Part shown: one piece after another, positions 19,005 through 27,406 of the stretch | Layout: the number at the start of each line of letters is the position of its first letter | How positions within the stretch are numbered: position 1 is the stretch's first letter | Assembly (NCBI RefSeq): GCF_014697615.1 | Contig: NZ_JACJSD010000048.1 | Span: forward strand, 1 to 58,413 | From: Nostoc sp. FACHB-280 | GTDB taxonomy: Bacteria; Cyanobacteriota; Cyanobacteriia; Cyanobacteriales; Nostocaceae | DNA length: 58,413 bases | Direction: 5' to 3' | Made by a program: the position numbers and the translations under genes | The notes under the pieces: generated by a model | Seen by the model: only the letters and a program-made list of their open reading frames with translations | The model's database searches: none | What the model was told of the DNA's origin: nothing

Positions 19005-19736
19005 TTACTCCAAAACTTTAATTTCACTCAGTTGATTAATCACCACATCCGCACCTTGGACATGATCTGATTTACCAATCCATGTAATACCGATACAACC
19101 TGCGGCTTTGGCGTTTTTTGCCATTTGCATATCGCCAACCGCATCACCAACCATGAGTGCGGCGTTGGGTTCTACTCCCACTACTTCACAAGCTTGTAAA
19201 AACAAAGTTGGATCTGGCTTACCAGGGCCATCATCTACACCAATTTGGGCTGGAAGATAATCACCCAAATTATACCGAGCCACAAAGGCTTGTACTTCGG
19301 CGGTGGTGGCTGCTGAGATGATCCCCAGTTTCAGTCCGGCTGTGGAGAGGGATTGTAATAACTCCAAACTCCCAGAAAAAAGCGGTGCGGGAGATGCTTC
19401 GAGATATTTTTCGGCTTCGTTTAAACTTTGACGGGCGATTTTGAGAGATTCAAACCATCCTCTACCAGTTTCCGCAATATAGGCGGCTGTGGCGATTTCA
19501 GTTTCGCGGCGACTACCCACCGCCATTAAGCCAGCAGGATCGAGGGAATTACTATCAATACCGTAAGCCATTAATAAAGGTTCGCCAATTCCCGGAAATT
19601 GAGCATCGATAATTCTCGCTGCTTTTTGTCCCAGCGATCGCAAATAAATGTCTGAATCTTCTAAAGTACCGTTTTTGTCAAAAAAAATTGCCTGAATATT
19701 CTCAAAAGTAATATTTTTACATTGAATAGTTGCCAA
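19005..19736 (-). CDS. HAD-family hydrolase (phosphoglycolate-phosphatase-like)
   Basis: 243 residues of the HAD superfamily. Motif I is IFFDKNGTLED (residues 17-27), where the usual second Asp of DxD is Asn (D-K-N), so the acid/base residue is replaced. Motif II is IISAAT, motif III a Lys near DDGPGKPDPTLF, and motif IV is MVGDAVGDM. The cap lies between residues 30 and 120. The altered motif I may change activity toward phosphoryl transfer or binding. It lies downstream of the S1 gene on the same strand, but a terminator separates them. Confidence 0.82.
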   Translation of the reverse strand: MATIQCKNITFENIQAIFFDKNGTLEDSDIYLRSLGQKAARIIDAQFPGIGEPLLMAYGIDSNSLDPAGLMAVGSRRETEIATAAYIAETGRGWFESLKIARQSLNEAEKYLEASPAPLFSGSLELLQSLSTAGLKLGIISAATTAEVQAFVARYNLGDYLPAQIGVDDGPGKPDPTLFLQACEVVGVEPNAALMVGDAVGDMQMAKNAKAAGCIGITWIGKSDHVQGADVVINQLSEIKVLE

Positions 19737-19767
19737 AATTTTTCACCCCGGTTAAAAAAAAATGTCA

Positions 19768-19798
19768 TAAAAAAAGAGGGATATTCCCTCTTTTTTCA
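19768..19798 (-). terminator. Rho-independent terminator after the S1 gene
   Basis: Read on the minus strand it is A-tract, GAGGGA, a 3-base loop, TCCCTC, then a T-tract: a short GC stem flanked by A and T runs. It lies about 30 bp past the S1 stop. Confidence 0.8.
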
Positions 19799-19824
19799 AA
19801 CTAGAATGCAATTATCTATTAATC

Positions 19825-20844
19825 TTACTCTTCAATAGCTACGGGAATTTCTTCTTCAATAGCTGCTGGAATCTCTTCTTCAACAGCTGCTGGAATTTCT
19901 TCTTCAGCTACAGTTTCTTCAGTAGGAGGTGCGGTGATACCTTGTTGTTTCGCTAACAGTTGCTCACGATATTTAGCTGCCATTTCTTCAGCTTTATCGT
20001 AAACCAAATCACGGTTTTTAATCATATCACCGGGTTCTGGTTCCAACTGTTTGGTAGATAGAGAAATCCGACCTCTTTCAGCATCCAAATCAATGATCAT
20101 CACTTTCACTTCATCATTGACATTGAACACGCTGTGAGGTGTATCGATATGTTCGTGAGAAATTTCTGAGATGTGTAACAAGCCACTGACACCACCGATG
20201 TCGATGAAAGCACCGTAAGGCTTGATACCGCGAACTGTACCAATTACTACTTCGCCAACTTCGAGGCGGTTCATCTTACGTTCAACCAACGCCCGACGAT
20301 GAGATAGAACTAGGCGGTTACGTTCTTCGTCTACTTCCAAGAACTTCAAGGGTAGTTCTTCACCCACTAATTCTTCTTTGGGTTTGCGAGTACTAATGTG
20401 GGAACCAGGGATAAAGCCACGTAATCCCTCAATTCTGACCAACGCACCACCACGGTTTGTCGCAAATACGCCAGAACGAACAGTTGCATCTTCTGCTTGC
20501 AACTGACGTACACGCTCCCAAGCCCGCATATATTCAATACGGCGAATCGAGAGGGTCAACTGACCATCTTCGTTTTCATCGGTGAGGATGAAAAATTCCC
20601 GTGTTTCGTTTGATTGTAAAACTTCTTCCGGGGCATCTACCCGGTTGATAGACATTTCTTGTATAGGGATATATGCTGCTGTTTTAGCACCGATGTCAAT
20701 CAGAGCGCCGCGCGGCTCTATACTGAAAACCGTTCCTGGTACAATATCTCCAGGGCTAAAGTGATAGTCGTATTTGTCAAGTAGAGCAGCGAAATCTTCG
20801 TGAGTAAATCCAATTTCTGTAGCGGTTAAGTTCTGATTGACCAT
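19825..20844 (-). CDS. rps1: 30S ribosomal protein S1
   Basis: 339 residues with three S1 RNA-binding domains: about 30-97 (GDIVPGTVFSIEPRGALIDIG), about 115-178, and about 195-265 (GEVVIGTVRGIKPYGAFIDIG). Three domains and this length are typical of cyanobacterial S1, rather than the six of E. coli. S1 helps recruit mRNA to the ribosome. The C-terminus ends in a tandem acidic repeat of an eight-residue unit (EEEIPAA plus V or I), 3.4 copies, which is unusual. The start at 20844 fits MVNQNLTATEIGFTHEDF. It is a single-gene unit with a downstream terminator. Confidence 0.95.
   Translation of the reverse strand: MVNQNLTATEIGFTHEDFAALLDKYDYHFSPGDIVPGTVFSIEPRGALIDIGAKTAAYIPIQEMSINRVDAPEEVLQSNETREFFILTDENEDGQLTLSIRRIEYMRAWERVRQLQAEDATVRSGVFATNRGGALVRIEGLRGFIPGSHISTRKPKEELVGEELPLKFLEVDEERNRLVLSHRRALVERKMNRLEVGEVVIGTVRGIKPYGAFIDIGGVSGLLHISEISHEHIDTPHSVFNVNDEVKVMIIDLDAERGRISLSTKQLEPEPGDMIKNRDLVYDKAEEMAAKYREQLLAKQQGITAPPTEETVAEEEIPAAVEEEIPAAIEEEIPVAIEE
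19828..19908 (-). repeat. 24-bp tandem repeat coding the S1 acidic tail
   Basis: Three full copies and one partial copy of a 24-bp unit encode [A/V/I]EEEIP[A/V]A at the very C-terminus of S1. The copies are nearly identical at DNA level, suggesting recent expansion by slippage; copy number may vary between strains. Confidence 0.8.
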
Positions 20845-21070
20845 GCTGATTTGTTCCTGGTTCTAGTCTCCGTAAAGTTTTGTGACATAATGATAATGCC
20901 TGTGTAAGCCACTGAAGACCAGTGTAAGCTTACGTCCCTTATTAATCCTAGCGTAGAAAGCTAGTGTTAACACATATCAACTTCCAGATAGAAGATTATA
21001 TCATATCAACAATGGCATTTGGCTATCAGCCATAAGTTAGAAGAGATTTTTATACATTGCCAAATTCAGT

Positions 21071-21108
21071 AAAATATCCGCTGTTATAGCTATAACAGCG
21101 GATATTTT
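21071..21108. repeat. 38-bp perfect palindrome
   Basis: Two 19-bp arms (21071-21089 and 21090-21108) are exact reverse complements with no loop. It lies 30 bp downstream of psbT and about 230 bp upstream of the S1 start. It is probably the psbB-psbT transcription end, although a protein-binding site cannot be ruled out. Confidence 0.85.
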
Positions 21109-21139
21109 GTGTTTTGCAAAGCTTGGTAATAGTAATCTA

Positions 21140-21244
21140 CTACTCGTCTTTTTTCTCAATGCGGGGAGGTTCACGGAAGGCGATCGCAAAAAACAGAACG
21201 CCTATGCACAAAGTAAAAATTAAAATGTATGCAACGCTTTCCAT
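21140..21244 (-). CDS. psbT: Photosystem II reaction centre protein T
   Basis: 34-residue single-helix protein: MESVAYILIFTLCIGVLFF, then AIAFREPPRIEKKDE. This is the canonical PsbT, a thylakoid membrane subunit at the photosystem II dimer interface. An AAGGAG ribosome-binding site lies 8-9 bases upstream of the ATG. It follows psbB by 73 bp on the same strand, as in other cyanobacteria and plastids, so the two are co-transcribed. The whole protein can be read clearly; it is too short for routine gene finding. Confidence 0.97.
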   Translation of the reverse strand: MESVAYILIFTLCIGVLFFAIAFREPPRIEKKDE

Positions 21245-21275
21245 CTCAAAAGCTCCTTAGAGTCAATGAGTGCTG

Positions 21276-21311
21276 AGTGCTGAGTTCAAGACTTACTCAT
21301 TACTCAGCACT
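21276..21311. repeat. Hairpin with GAGTGCT repeats between psbB and psbT
   Basis: AGTGCTGAGT (21276-21285) pairs with ACTCAGCACT (21302-21311). The left arm is part of a tandem GAGTGCT heptamer (21268-21285). Its position between the psbB stop and the psbT start could affect mRNA processing; that is inference. Confidence 0.6.
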
Positions 21312-21317
21312 AAATAA

Positions 21318-22847
21318 TTAGAGGGCTTCCTTCCGGCGGGTTGACTTATCACCCACTTTCTGGAACAGACCCCATTCGACTTGCTCTTCTAAGTCTGCTT
21401 CCACACCAGCAAATACATCTCGGTAGATTGTCCGAGCGCCGTGCCATAAGTGACCGAAGAAGAACAGTAAAGCAAATACTGCGTGTCCAAAGGTAAACCA
21501 ACCTCTAGGACTGGTACGGAATACCCCGTCAGAGTTCAAGGTTTCGCGGTCAAATTCAAAGATTTCGCCGCCTTGAGCTTTACGAGCATATTTCTTCACA
21601 TCAGCAGGATCTGTGAAGGTCTTACCGTCTAAGTCGCCACCATAGAAGCTAACGGTGACACCAGTTTGTTCAAAGCTGTATTTAGATTCTGCCCGACGGA
21701 ATGGAATGTCAGCGCGGACAACACCATCACTGTCGGTCAAAAGTACGGGGAAGGTTTCAAAGAAGTTAGGTAGACGACGGACAGTCAATTCTCTACCTTC
21801 AGCATCGGTGAATACTGCGTGACCTTGCCAAGATTGAGCAATACCATCACCCTTAACCATAGGGCCTGTGCGGAACAAACCACCTTTGGCGGGGCTATTA
21901 CCAACGTAATCGTAGAATGCCAGTTTTTCAGGAATTTGTGACCAAGCTTCAGACAAGCTTGCACCGTTGGCTACGCTTGCTTGTACACGACGGTTGATTT
22001 CTTGACGGAAGTAGCCTTGATCCCATTGGTAACGGGTAGGGCCAAACAGTTCGATGGGGGTGGTTGCGCTACCGTACCACATGGTACCAGCGACAACGAA
22101 AGCTGCGAAGAATACCGCCGCAATACTGCTGGAGAGTACGGTTTCAATGTTACCCATCCGTAGGGCTTTGTATAACCTTTCGGGTGGTCTAACTGTGAGG
22201 TGGAATAAACCAGCAATAATACCAACTACACCTGCGGCGATGTGGTGAGCCACAATACCACCAGGGTTAAAGGGGTTAAAGCCATCTGGCCCCCATTCTG
22301 GTGCTACTGGCTGGATGCTACCTGTGACTCCATAAGCGTCAGAAACCCACATCCCAGGGCCGTAAAGTCCGGTGAGGTGGAATGCACCAAAGCCAAAGCA
22401 AAGTAAACCAGATAAGAACAGGTGAATACCAAACATTTTTGGCAAGTCTAGTGCTGGTTCACCAGTTCGAGGATCTCTAAAGAGTTCCAAATCCCAGTAA
22501 ACCCAGTGCCAAACTGCGGCTAAGAATAATAAACCAGAAAGTACGATGTGAGCAGCAGCTACACCTTCAAATGACCAAAAACCAGGGTCGGTAGCAGGGC
22601 CACCAGTGACGCTCCAGCCGCCCCAAGATTGGGTAACACCTAGACGTGCCATGAAGGGCAGCACGAACATCCCTTGTCGCCACATGGGGTTGAGAACAGG
22701 GTCGCTGGGGTCATAAATAGCGAGTTCATATAACGCCATTGAACCAGCCCAGCCTGCCACCAGGGCTGTGTGCATCAAGTGTACAGAAATCAGCCGCCCT
22801 GGATCGTTCAGAACAACTGTATGTACTCGGTACCAAGGTAGTCCCAT
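21318..22847 (-). CDS. psbB: Photosystem II CP47 chlorophyll apoprotein
   Basis: 509 residues, the normal CP47 length. It is the inner-antenna protein of photosystem II that passes excitation energy from the phycobilisome to the reaction centre. Seen: the conserved start [18 protein letters not shown], six hydrophobic helices, many chlorophyll-ligand histidines ([63 protein letters not shown]), and the large lumenal loop between helices 5 and 6. It is followed by psbT. A long untranslated upstream region (over 600 bp to the next gene) presumably carries a light-regulated promoter. Confidence 0.99.
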   Translation of the reverse strand: MGLPWYRVHTVVLNDPGRLISVHLMHTALVAGWAGSMALYELAIYDPSDPVLNPMWRQGMFVLPFMARLGVTQSWGGWSVTGGPATDPGFWSFEGVAAAHIVLSGLLFLAAVWHWVYWDLELFRDPRTGEPALDLPKMFGIHLFLSGLLCFGFGAFHLTGLYGPGMWVSDAYGVTGSIQPVAPEWGPDGFNPFNPGGIVAHHIAAGVVGIIAGLFHLTVRPPERLYKALRMGNIETVLSSSIAAVFFAAFVVAGTMWYGSATTPIELFGPTRYQWDQGYFRQEINRRVQASVANGASLSEAWSQIPEKLAFYDYVGNSPAKGGLFRTGPMVKGDGIAQSWQGHAVFTDAEGRELTVRRLPNFFETFPVLLTDSDGVVRADIPFRRAESKYSFEQTGVTVSFYGGDLDGKTFTDPADVKKYARKAQGGEIFEFDRETLNSDGVFRTSPRGWFTFGHAVFALLFFFGHLWHGARTIYRDVFAGVEADLEEQVEWGLFQKVGDKSTRRKEAL

Positions 22848-23469
22848 CGACTACGCTCCTCCTCGAAGAGTTATGTTTACAAAGCAATTTATTTACTGAG
22901 TTCTTTAAATTGGCGAAGACCGCTTTTTAAAGAAATCTCTGAGTTTTTTTATTGCCAGGGTTCTGAGTTTAACCACGGCTCAGTCTTTACAAGACAGACT
23001 GTGTGGCTTTGGCAACACTTAGACGCTGCGGTTGCTTGACCTTTTGGGGTTGCGATCGCTTGTCTTCTCCAAGAATTTTTTCATAAAACTCTCCCTGGTT
23101 CTAATAGAACTCGGCAAATACCGGGTTGGTATTCGGGTAATCGAGCGAGCTACCCCTGTTGGCAGCAGCCTTGTAGTCGTCTACGCGATCGCCATACAAA
23201 AATGAGAATGTTTTAAAAAGTGTAACTATTGATGGAATTGTTTGCAAGCGGGTAAATCGATGCGATCGGTATTCCATCTGTGTTATTTTCTCACAAATCT
23301 CTACCAGAATTTCATTTACGTAATTCTCTAAAACTTACGCACAAAAATTGTCTCTTGAGAATTGGTGTAAGGGTATAAGGGTGTATGAGTTTGCCTCATT
23401 TACACTTTTACATCCCTAAAGCCCACTCTCAACAGACAAGATTTTTGAGCAATTCCTGACTCAGTTAAA
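22848..23469. other. psbB upstream region
   Basis: This 622-bp gene-free stretch is upstream of psbB. It holds several HIP1-like GCGATCGC sites and one element of the TACACCC family at its distal end (23330-23457). I cannot place the promoter confidently, and I see no gene or tRNA. Confidence 0.55.
23330..23457. repeat. Inverted-repeat element, TACACCC family (copy 3)
   Basis: Left end AAACTTACGCACAAAAATTG, right end CAAGATTTTTGAGCAATTCC (degenerate inverted repeat). The core is TAAGGGTATAAGGGTGTATG. It is related to the copies near 5365, 12847 and 24258. Confidence 0.5.
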
Positions 23470-23796
23470 TCACTGTGTCACCAACTGGATGTTTTGTAGC
23501 TGACACTTGGCTTCGGCTGTGTTGAGACGTTCAATTACTTGTTCAGCACTCATTAAACGCTTGAGTACTACTTGTCCGATTGTTTGAGTGGCAACTTCTG
23601 AGGTTGAGGGTTTAACTTCTATGGTTAAAACAGCTTCTTCTGTACGATAAAGCCAGAGTAATTCATTGTTTTCTACTATACAAATATTCATTTTCTGAAT
23701 ATCTGGTTGTCGTCGCCATGCGGTGATTTGCCACAACCCATCAGATGACCAGACTCTACCTATATGCCATCCTTCCGAAAGAAAAAAATATTTCAC
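23470..23796 (-). CDS. Hypothetical protein
   Basis: 108 residues, not recognised. It is a small soluble protein with no signal peptide or membrane segment. The N-terminal part is rich in aromatic residues and beta-strand-like (FFLSEGWHIGRVW, GLWQITAWRR, LLWLYRTEEAVLTIEV). A C-terminal helix (SAEQVIERLNTAEAKCQLQ) could be an oligomerisation segment. Codon use looks like that of its neighbours, and the reading frame has normal coding character. It is a lone gene between two repeat-bearing gaps. Confidence 0.6.
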   Translation of the reverse strand: MKYFFLSEGWHIGRVWSSDGLWQITAWRRQPDIQKMNICIVENNELLWLYRTEEAVLTIEVKPSTSEVATQTIGQVVLKRLMSAEQVIERLNTAEAKCQLQNIQLVTQ

Positions 23797-24486
23797 GGTT
23801 TTATCTCGCTATTTTGACTATAAATTTTGATATCTACACCCACAAAATTGACTCAGTAGATGTTTTAAATAAAGCAGATTGGCTCATTAAGCTATGATGC
23901 CAAAATTCCTGATAAAGCTTTTTCAGCAATACTCTCATCGGTTAAAAGACTAAGTTGAAATGTAAAGAATGAGAGCTAATTGAGCAGCTTAACAAATTTT
24001 ATTTCAAAAAATCTTATTCTTTTAAAACAATTTTATGGGGTTTGTAAAATTCAGATTAAATAGTAAAATTATGCGGATTTTTACATATACAGACTGTCTT
24101 ATAAAGCTGCTGGAATTTTAAATTCAAATCGTTCAAAATATCACATTAAAATACTGAGGCAACAAAATGAATTTTTGTAATATTTATTGATATAACTTCA
24201 ATAATTGTGCTTTTAGCATCTGTAATATCAAATTACATTGATGGTTTGTATAGTAATTAGGACTTACTCATAAATATTGTGTGTAGGGGGGTGTATGTAT
24301 CGAGAACCCTTACACCCTACACCTTTATACCCTTGCTAAAACCCGTTATTTTTCGTTTTTATGGGTAAGTCCTAAGTAAATAAGTATTTCTGCTTAACTA
24401 GAGGCTGCCTGAATTGTAAAAAATTGGGTATGATTGCCAGACATATAGTATGATTACTGACCGCTGACTTGAAAACTATCCAAAGT
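23797..24486. other. AT-rich gene-free region with one repeat element
   Basis: This 690-bp gap lies between divergent genes. The first 460 bp is very AT-rich with no obvious motif; the remainder contains the 117-bp inverted-repeat element at 24258-24374. I see no gene. Confidence 0.55.
24258..24374. repeat. MITE-like element with 17-bp inverted ends (copy 4, best preserved)
   Basis: Left end TAGGACTTACTCATAAA and right end TTTATGGGTAAGTCCTA pair with a single mismatch over 17 bp. The core is GTGTAGGGGGGTGTATG followed by CCCTTACACCCTACACC, itself partly self-complementary. It has no coding capacity. It is the clearest member of the family in this window. Confidence 0.75.
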
Positions 24487-26139
24487 ATGACTTTATTTCC
24501 CTTGTCTGTACGAAGATGGGGTCGGTTGACTCAATTCGTTTCTCTGTTCTGTCTGTGTTTGTTTTTAGTCATCAGTTGTGGTACGCGACCACAAGCGAAT
24601 ACTACACCGTCGGGTAATGCTAATACGCCTGCGGGTGATGGTCGTATTACTATTGGGACAACTGCCAAACCGAGGACATTAGATCCGGCCGATGCTTACG
24701 AGTTGGCATCTTTGGGTTTAGTGTTTAATATGAGCGATCGCCTTTATACTTACGAACCAGGTAGCACAGAAATTAAACCCCAACTGGCAACAAGTTTACC
24801 CAAAGTCAGCCAAGACGGTTTAACTTACACTATCCCGCTACGTCAAGGAGTTGTGTTTCACGATGGCACACCCTTCAACGCGAAAGCAATGGAGTTTAGT
24901 ATTAAGCGATTTATTGAAAATAAAGGTAAACCTTCTTTTTTATTAGCTGATACAGTAGCTTCAGTCACCGCAACAGGTGAAAATGAGTTAACAATTAAAC
25001 TCAAAAAACCCTTTGCTGCATTTCCTTCTTTACTCGCATTTTCGGGAGTTTGTGCAGTTTCACCCAAAGCATATCAATTGGGTGCTGGTAAATTTCAACC
25101 CAACACATTTGTTGGGACTGGCCCTTATAAATTAGCGCAGTATGGGACAGATTCACTGCGGATGGATGTATTTGATAAATATTGGGGAGAAAAACCAGTA
25201 AATCAAGGCGTTAACGTCCAAATTCAAACCAGTCCAGTTAACTTATTTAATGCCTTTCGGACAGGTGCAGTCGATGTAGCTTATTTATCATTACAACCTG
25301 ACCAAATTCGCAGCCTAGAAGAAGGTGGTAAAAAGGGAGATTGGCAAGCAATTACAGCCCAAGGTAGTGTAGTAAGTTATCTGGTATTGAATCGCAATCA
25401 AAAACCTTTAGATAAACCAGAAGTCAGACAAGCGATCGCAGCTATTATCGACCGTCAACTATTAAATGAGCGAGTTTTATACGGTCAAGCTGATCCACTT
25501 TACAGCATGATTCCGACTACATTCAATGTTTCCCAACCATTATTTAAAGATAAATATGGTGACGGTAAATTTGATCAAGCTAAGGAATTATTAACTAAAG
25601 CTGGCTACTCTAAAGATAATCCTGTGAAAATTCCTCTTTGGTATCCTTCCAGTTCACCGACTCGCAGTTTAGCAGCGCAAACACTCAAATCACTGGCTGA
25701 TACTAAAATGGACGGTATTGTTCAACTAGAAGTCAACACAGTTGAAGGGCCGACTTTCTTTAAAGACATTTCTAAAGGTTTATATCCCGCAGCATTGCTT
25801 GATTGGTATCCTGACTTTTTAGATCCTGATAACTATGTTCAACCTTTCTTAGCTTGTCAAAAAGGGTCTGATGCGAAAGGTTGTGAAGATGGCGGTAGTC
25901 AAACTCAAGGTTCGTTTTACTATAGCGAAACCATGAATAAACTCATCGACCAACAACGCAAAGAACAAAATCCTAGCGCACGAGGGCAAATTTTTGCTCA
26001 AATTCAAACCCAAGTACTTAATGATGTACCTTACGTTCCTCTGTGGCAAAACAAAGACTATGTATTTGCTCAAAAAGGTGTCACTAACGTGCAGCTTGAC
26101 CCTACTCAAAATTTGATTTATAAAACAATCAAAAAATAG
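24487..26139 (+). CDS. ABC transporter substrate-binding lipoprotein, family 5 (peptide/nickel type)
   Basis: 550 residues from the ATG at 24487; an in-frame TTG at 24469 is possible. Lipoprotein signal: basic start, hydrophobic core FVSLFCLCLFLVIS, then the lipobox Cys31. The mature part has the DppA/OppA fold: TLDPADAYE, TYTIPLRQGVVFHDGTPFNAKAMEFSI, FVGTGPYKL, PEVRQAIAAIIDRQLLNE and DFLDPDNYV. Family members capture peptides, nickel or other solutes in the periplasm; the substrate cannot be told. A DppB-type permease follows 127 bp downstream, but no second permease or ATPase is present. Confidence 0.9.
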   Translation: MTLFPLSVRRWGRLTQFVSLFCLCLFLVISCGTRPQANTTPSGNANTPAGDGRITIGTTAKPRTLDPADAYELASLGLVFNMSDRLYTYEPGSTEIKPQLATSLPKVSQDGLTYTIPLRQGVVFHDGTPFNAKAMEFSIKRFIENKGKPSFLLADTVASVTATGENELTIKLKKPFAAFPSLLAFSGVCAVSPKAYQLGAGKFQPNTFVGTGPYKLAQYGTDSLRMDVFDKYWGEKPVNQGVNVQIQTSPVNLFNAFRTGAVDVAYLSLQPDQIRSLEEGGKKGDWQAITAQGSVVSYLVLNRNQKPLDKPEVRQAIAAIIDRQLLNERVLYGQADPLYSMIPTTFNVSQPLFKDKYGDGKFDQAKELLTKAGYSKDNPVKIPLWYPSSSPTRSLAAQTLKSLADTKMDGIVQLEVNTVEGPTFFKDISKGLYPAALLDWYPDFLDPDNYVQPFLACQKGSDAKGCEDGGSQTQGSFYYSETMNKLIDQQRKEQNPSARGQIFAQIQTQVLNDVPYVPLWQNKDYVFAQKGVTNVQLDPTQNLIYKTIKK

Positions 26140-26266
26140 TTGATAGTCCTTTGTCATTTGTCCTTTGTCTTTTGTGTTCTACTTCACAAATAGCGAATGG
26201 CAAATGACCAATACTTCGGCTTCACTCAGTACAAGTGACGAATGACAAATAACAAATTACTAAAAG
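26140..26266. repeat. Short repeat cluster (TTTGTC/GACAAA)
   Basis: Between the binding protein and the permease lie tandem GTCCTTTGTC/ATTTGTC units, then CAAATGACC and GACAAATAACAAAT in the opposite sense around a GGCTTCACTCAG core. This forms an inverted cluster of a common cyanobacterial intergenic repeat and might form a hairpin separating expression of the two genes. Confidence 0.5.
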
Positions 26267-27292
26267 ATGTCTCGTTCTAAAGCCCTACAATATTACATTG
26301 TTTCGCGGTTGCTCCTAGCACCACTACAACTTTTAACTATCATTACTATCGTATTTTTATTATTAAGAGCGACACCCGGAGATCCTGCTGATGCAATTTT
26401 GGGTGGACGTGCGCCAGAAGCAGCAAAGGAAGAATTACGCAAGCAATTAGGATTAAATTTACCTATTTGGTTACAGTATTTAAATTATTTAGGAAACTTA
26501 CTGCGCTTTGATTTAGGAACTTCTTTAACCAGTCGCGGACAAAATGTTTGGGACATCATCGGACAATATTTTCCAGCAACAGTGGAGTTAGCTGTATTTA
26601 GTATGGCAGTTGCTTTGATTGTTGGGATTTTGGTAGGTACGCTTTCCGCGTCTCGTCCTGGAACTTATTTTGATGTCGGCGGACGGTTATTTGGAATTAT
26701 TACTTATGCTTTACCAATGTTTTGGGCGGGAATGCTGTTACAGTTAGTTTTTTCTGTGCAATTGGGTTGGTTTCCCAACTCTAACCGTTTTCCGCCGACA
26801 CTACCGCCACCATCCCCAATTACCGGGCTGTATACTTTTGATAGCTTACTGAGTGGGAATTTGACGCAGTTTTTTGCTTCTTTGCACCATCTTGCCCTAC
26901 CGAGTTTGACTTTGGGCATTTTGTTAAGTGGGATTTTTGAGCGTATTGTCCGGGTGAATTTAAAACAAACCCTGCGTGCAGACTATGTAGAAGCAGCGAG
27001 AGCCAGAGGAATTGCAGAAAATAAAATTTTAGTCTCTCATGCTTTAAAGAATGCCTTAATTCCCGTAATTACGGTGTTAGGATTGACCTTTGCCTCGTTG
27101 TTGGGTGGTGCGATTTTAACGGAAGTAACATTTTCTTGGCCTGGGTTAGCTAATCGCTTATATCAAGCAATCAGCGATCGCGATTATCCCACAGTCCAAG
27201 GTGTCTTGGTATTCTTTGGGGCGATCGTTGTTGGGGCAAGCATTTTAATTGATATTATTAATGCTTACGTTGACCCACGCATCAGGTATTAA
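26267..27292 (+). CDS. ABC transporter permease, DppB type
   Basis: 341 residues with about six membrane helices. Seen: the DppB/OppB N-terminal signature PLQLLTIITIVFLLLRATPGDPAD, the LGLNLPIWLQYLNYL loop, and the EAA cytoplasmic loop (EAARARGIAENKILVSHALKNALIPVI) that docks with the ATPase. It forms half of the membrane channel for family-5 substrates and probably works with the upstream lipoprotein. The DppC-type partner and DppD/F ATPases must be encoded elsewhere. Confidence 0.93.
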   Translation: MSRSKALQYYIVSRLLLAPLQLLTIITIVFLLLRATPGDPADAILGGRAPEAAKEELRKQLGLNLPIWLQYLNYLGNLLRFDLGTSLTSRGQNVWDIIGQYFPATVELAVFSMAVALIVGILVGTLSASRPGTYFDVGGRLFGIITYALPMFWAGMLLQLVFSVQLGWFPNSNRFPPTLPPPSPITGLYTFDSLLSGNLTQFFASLHHLALPSLTLGILLSGIFERIVRVNLKQTLRADYVEAARARGIAENKILVSHALKNALIPVITVLGLTFASLLGGAILTEVTFSWPGLANRLYQAISDRDYPTVQGVLVFFGAIVVGASILIDIINAYVDPRIRY

Positions 27293-27406
27293 AGTAAGGC
27301 GGCGTGAATTGTAGTTAAGGAAAGGCAGGAGGCAGAAGGCAGAAGGAAGGAGGGAAGATGCTTTTAGATGTGTGTACACACCCATAAGGAAGTAAAAATT
27401 CAAAAG

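Noticed and set aside
22848-23469. tRNA or small RNA in the psbB upstream region
   Set aside because: No cloverleaf, anticodon arm or TTCGAATC-type T-loop can be made from the sequence; the palindromic bits are too short.
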